Under the pieces are notes generated by a model. It had not been told where the DNA came from, searched no databases, and saw nothing but the letters and a program-made list of their open reading frames with translations. Source: JAPSGB01 sp963775185 (GTDB lineage: Bacteria > Myxococcota_A > Polyangia > Polyangiales > Polyangiaceae). Taken from it: 64,000 nucleotides of DNA. The stretch spans positions 310,001 to 374,000 of the forward strand of contig CAVZIE010000006.1 of the NCBI GenBank assembly GCA_963775185.1, read 5' to 3'. Positions 60,992-64,000 of this stretch are shown here, in pieces. Position 1 is the first letter of the stretch, and the number at the start of each line of letters is the position of its first letter. Position numbers and translations under genes: made by a program.

Positions 60992-62730
60992 CCGACGGCG
61001 ACGGCGATGACATGAGCGACGCGGTGCCGTCGCTCCACGTGATGGCGATCGTCGAGGACGCGCCCACGGCGGAGCTGATCGAGCGCACGCTCGCCCACTC
61101 CCGCGACACGCTCTGCGTAGCGACGGACCTGGCCGAGGGGCTCGCGCGCGCGGGTGCCGAAGCGCCGGACGCGGTACTCATCGACGTCGCGCTCGGCAAC
61201 AACGCCGGCCTGGCGGTCGTACATCATCTAAGAGCCGTCGCGCCGGGCGTGAATGTGTACGCCCTGACGTCTCCCGATGCGACGGACCTTGGCATGCAGG
61301 CGATCGCCCTGGGTGGTACCGGTCTGCTGATGTTGCCGCTGTCCGGCGACGAGCTGCTGGTCGCCTTGGCGGACGTTCGTAGCCGGCTCGCGCAGCGCGT
61401 CGAGCGCCGCCGGCTGGAGCGGGACTCGGCACGCTCGCGCCGCAGCTCCGAGCTGATGCGCCACGTCGCTGCCCTCGCGGACGCCACGACCAGCCGCGAG
61501 GCCTGCGAGCGCCTGGTGGCGTTGCTCGACGCGGACGTCGGCGTGGAGCAGGCGCTGGTCTACCTTGCGGCGGGCGGGGGATCGCGCCAGCTCGTGCAGA
61601 CATCCGCGCACGGCGCGCCGACCGATGCACCGGCGTTCTGCGACGATCTGGAGCTCATGGAGTTCGCCGAGCGGCGAGGCTTCGAGGTGTTGCGTATGAC
61701 GGCGCAGCGTGAACACCTCGGGCTTCTCTTGTTGGAGCGGCGCGGGGAAGGCTTGCCGTTCGCCGACGTCGTCGCCGCGCAGGCCGCGACGGTGCTGGCG
61801 CTGATCGCCGAGCGCGAGCAGTCCAAACACGGCGCGATGAAGGATCCGAGCTCGAGCGCCTACACGTTCGCCTACTTCGTGGACGTAGCGGGGCGCGAGA
61901 TCGACAAGGCACGGCGTCACGGTCGCCGCTTCTCGCTGGCCACGCTGACCGTCGAGCAGCACGAGGCGAGCGTCGAGATGGCCGAGCGCGTGCTGTCGGC
62001 GGTTCGCGACACGGATATCCTCGCGCGCGTCGACGAGCACGAGTTCTACATGCTGCTGCCCGAGACGGGCGGTATCGGCGCGCACACCTGTCGCCGGCGG
62101 ATCATCGACGCGCTCGAGGGGCCCATCGGGTCGCGCCGCGGCGCGCGTCCAGGTCCGCGCGTCAGCGTGGGCGTCGCGACCTATCCCCACGACGGCACCG
62201 ACCTGTCGCAGCTGCTCCGGGTCGCGAAGCACCGCTCGGAACGCTCGTCGACGTCGACGGTGCGACGCCTCGAGCTCGAGCGCTTGAGCCTGGCCGAGAT
62301 CGTGGACGCGCTGTTCTGGGACGCGAGCGATCCGCGCCAGCAGCACAGCGGCGTCGACGCGTGGCGGATGATCGAGCTGCCGGCCACGGACGTCGCGGGC
62401 CTCGCGGTGGGCGCCATGACCGAGGCGCTGCGCGGCGGTGGAGCGCGGATCGTAGCGACGCTGCATTCCGGTCTGTCGATCGGCGCCGCGCTGCGCGCCG
62501 CGCTCGGTCGCGACCGCGAAGCGGTGCGCTTCGACGCCGTCGACGTCACCGGCGTGCCCGGTTGCGCCGAGCTTGAAGCCATGGGGGTCATCGCCGAGCA
62601 TGGCGCGTACGCGCTCATCGGGCGGGTGGATCGCGGCGTGGTGCGCGCGATCCACGCCGCCGATCCGCTGCTCGTGGATCTCATGACCCAGCGTCTCGGC
62701 GACGCTGTGGGCGCGAGGCTCGTCGACTGA
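60988..62730 (+). CDS. Receiver domain protein with degenerate GGDEF-like domain
   Basis: The 580-residue protein starts with a receiver-like domain (VMAIVEDAPTAELIERTLAH; Asp in VLIDVALGNNAGLA), followed by a GAF-like region (MRHVAALADATTSREACERL) and a GGDEF-like domain with ILARVDEHEFYMLLPETG and SVGVATYPHDGTDLSQLL. The signature is DEHEF where GGDEF is expected, so diguanylate cyclase activity is unlikely; it may bind nucleotides or act as an adaptor. The C-terminal ~150 residues are unassigned. GTG 60988 overlaps the dapF stop; ATG 61012 is an alternative. Confidence 0.78.
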   Translation: MTDGDGDDMSDAVPSLHVMAIVEDAPTAELIERTLAHSRDTLCVATDLAEGLARAGAEAPDAVLIDVALGNNAGLAVVHHLRAVAPGVNVYALTSPDATDLGMQAIALGGTGLLMLPLSGDELLVALADVRSRLAQRVERRRLERDSARSRRSSELMRHVAALADATTSREACERLVALLDADVGVEQALVYLAAGGGSRQLVQTSAHGAPTDAPAFCDDLELMEFAERRGFEVLRMTAQREHLGLLLLERRGEGLPFADVVAAQAATVLALIAEREQSKHGAMKDPSSSAYTFAYFVDVAGREIDKARRHGRRFSLATLTVEQHEASVEMAERVLSAVRDTDILARVDEHEFYMLLPETGGIGAHTCRRRIIDALEGPIGSRRGARPGPRVSVGVATYPHDGTDLSQLLRVAKHRSERSSTSTVRRLELERLSLAEIVDALFWDASDPRQQHSGVDAWRMIELPATDVAGLAVGAMTEALRGGGARIVATLHSGLSIGAALRAALGRDREAVRFDAVDVTGVPGCAELEAMGVIAEHGAYALIGRVDRGVVRAIHAADPLLVDLMTQRLGDAVGARLVD

Positions 62731-62732
62731 TC

Positions 62733-64000
62733 ATGCGATCGATCCTGCTCGTGGAGCCCGACGTGGACAAGCTCGGCGCGCTCGCGTCCGGGCTGCGATC
62801 ACGCGGCCTCAGCGTACTGCTCGCCGACGGGCCCGACGGCGCCGTGCAGCGCGCGCGCGGCACACGGCTCGACGCGCTGCTGGTGTCGGATCGCGTGGCG
62901 TCGGACGTGCCGGCGTTCGAGCGCATGCTGACGGACAGGGTCCTGGGTGCTCTGCCGCGTTTCGTGTTGGTCGACGCGTACGACGGCGAGCCCGACGAGG
63001 GCACGCTGCTGCTCTCCGACACCGACGCGATCGCCAAGCGCTTGTACGCGCTGGTCCCGCAAGTCGCGCCGGTCGCCGCGGATCGAGGCGATTTCCGCGG
63101 TGATCTGGCGCAGGTCGGCGCGGTCGACTTGTTGCAGCTGCTCGGCATGAATCGCCGCACCGGGGTGCTGAGCATCACCACGACCGCGGGGGCAGGCGAG
63201 GTCCGCCTGGTCGAGGGCCAGGTCGTCGACGCGGTGTACCGCCGGCTGGAAGCCGAGAAGGCGCTCTACCGCCTGCTTGGCGAGTCGGAAGGCAGCTTCG
63301 CGTTCGCCGGCGGCGCGGCGGCACCGATGCGACGCGTCGAGACGCCGACCAACATGCTCCTGATGGAAGGCATGCGGCAGCTCGACGAGCTGCACCGCGC
63401 CCGCGAAGCGCTCGGCGTCGACGACGACGCGCTACTGGCGATCGGTGCGCCGCCCGACGACGCGACGGCGGTCGTGCGGCGCGTCGTCGAAGCGCTGACC
63501 GCGCCGCTGACGTTGGACGAGGCGCTCGACGACGTGCCTTTCACCGACCTCGCCGTCGTGGAAGCGCTCGCGGGGTTGATCAAGAGCGGCATCGTGCGGC
63601 GCATTCCCCGGGGCGGAGAGCGTGTCGAGCTGGCCGATGCCGGACAGATCGCGGTGCTGGGCGCGCTCACGCGTCGCTTGAGCCGCCCCGGTTTCGAAGG
63701 GCCGCCGCGGCTGGTGCTCGCCGGCTCGCCGCGCCAGCTCGCGACGGTGACGCACTCGGTGCGGCGCATCATCGACGCGGTGCCGCCGGCGGAGTCGGTG
63801 CCCGCCGCACCGGTGCCGCACCAGCTGGCGACGCTGCGCGTATCCGAGGGCGCGGAGCTGGACATCGTCGGGCTGCCGCTGCTCGACGCGTACGCTCCGC
63901 TGTGGAGCCTCACGCTGCCGGGCAGCGCCGTCGTGCTCCGGCTCGACGGCGCCGGCTCCGATGCGCTCGACGAACTGGCGGCGCTGCACGGCGTTCCGAC
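62733..64000 (+). CDS. Receiver-like and DUF4388 (PATAN) protein, 3' end outside window
   Basis: The frame is open from ATG 62733 to the window end (at least 422 residues). The first ~105 residues resemble a receiver domain (SILLVEPDVDKLGALASGLR) without a clear phospho-Asp environment. A DUF4388/PATAN domain follows (DFRGDLAQVGAVDLLQLLGM, RTGVLSITTTAG, VEGQVVDAVYRRLEAEKALY), then a winged-helix-like part (DEALDDVPFTDLAVVEALAG) and the beginning of another domain (PRLVLAGSPRQLATVTHSVR). It starts two bases after the stop of the previous gene, so both belong to the dapF transcript. Confidence 0.8.
   Translation, partial: MRSILLVEPDVDKLGALASGLRSRGLSVLLADGPDGAVQRARGTRLDALLVSDRVASDVPAFERMLTDRVLGALPRFVLVDAYDGEPDEGTLLLSDTDAIAKRLYALVPQVAPVAADRGDFRGDLAQVGAVDLLQLLGMNRRTGVLSITTTAGAGEVRLVEGQVVDAVYRRLEAEKALYRLLGESEGSFAFAGGAAAPMRRVETPTNMLLMEGMRQLDELHRAREALGVDDDALLAIGAPPDDATAVVRRVVEALTAPLTLDEALDDVPFTDLAVVEALAGLIKSGIVRRIPRGGERVELADAGQIAVLGALTRRLSRPGFEGPPRLVLAGSPRQLATVTHSVRRIIDAVPPAESVPAAPVPHQLATLRVSEGAELDIVGLPLLDAYAPLWSLTLPGSAVVLRLDGAGSDALDELAALHGVP

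Overview
The window is about 70% GC and reads as a chromosomal segment of a Myxococcota bacterium, most likely one of the Polyangia. That is an inference. It rests on the base composition, the many glycine-rich or cysteine-rich lipoproteins, a Pkn-type Ser/Thr kinase with a PEGA domain, response regulators carrying DUF4388/PATAN domains, PilZ proteins, and c-type cytochrome lipoproteins. Housekeeping genes are spread among lineage-specific secreted proteins. No transposase, integrase, phage module, CRISPR array or rRNA was found. No rho-independent terminator with a U-tract was seen.

Layout. 1-6.9 kb: the 3' end of cysS, a metallophosphoesterase, a HAD/lipoprotein pair, and rimI-pyrK-pyrD. 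6.9-11.5 kb: a compact chemosensory operon (REC-PATAN regulator, CheW-MCP, CheA with two HPt domains). 11.8-16.1 kb: aspS, a polytopic membrane protein and a lipoprotein. 16.5-23.5 kb: secreted lipoproteins, two LuxR-type regulators, tRNA-Ser(UGA) and a two-haem cytochrome lipoprotein. 23.7-34.9 kb: rpoZ, a methyltransferase, a DnaJ-class protein, adenosine deaminase, a VKOR-DsbA fusion, rnr, serS, lipoproteins, a cytochrome c, and a protein with a 13-unit heptapeptide array. 35-41.9 kb: a DNA methyltransferase, a two-part NSS transporter (large subunit plus a 31-residue small subunit), the Ser/Thr kinase, and a degenerate DAHP-synthase-like gene overlapping tyrA. 42-48 kb: two related CVLNPQPEPP lipoproteins, cyclic-nucleotide-binding and PilZ proteins, rpe, and a metalloprotease. 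48-55.8 kb: a MoxR-DUF58-transglutaminase operon, an orphan ABC ATPase, bioF-bioD with a parS-like site inside bioF, and a TetR regulator behind an AT-rich patch. 56-64 kb: zapA, two secreted proteins, an aroK-aroB fusion, a DUF167 gene, and dapF followed by two signalling proteins.

Two patterns run through the whole window. First, a dispersed inverted repeat, called R1 here (core arm GTCGGTCCGGCGCGGAACC), occurs at about ten places, mostly between genes. It also lies inside tyrA, inside a metalloprotease and at the N-terminus of the DNA methyltransferase. A second 49-bp repeat, R2, occurs five times and always inside an interval bounded by R1 arms. Second, four conserved genes (cheA, cheW-mcp, a cytochrome gene and rnr) each need one base skipped to restore the protein. 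All four have one extra base, which suggests a systematic sequencing or assembly error more than real gene decay.

Coordinates of genes with alternative starts reflect a judgement from overlap with the upstream gene, Shine-Dalgarno-like sequence or domain position, as stated in each entry.
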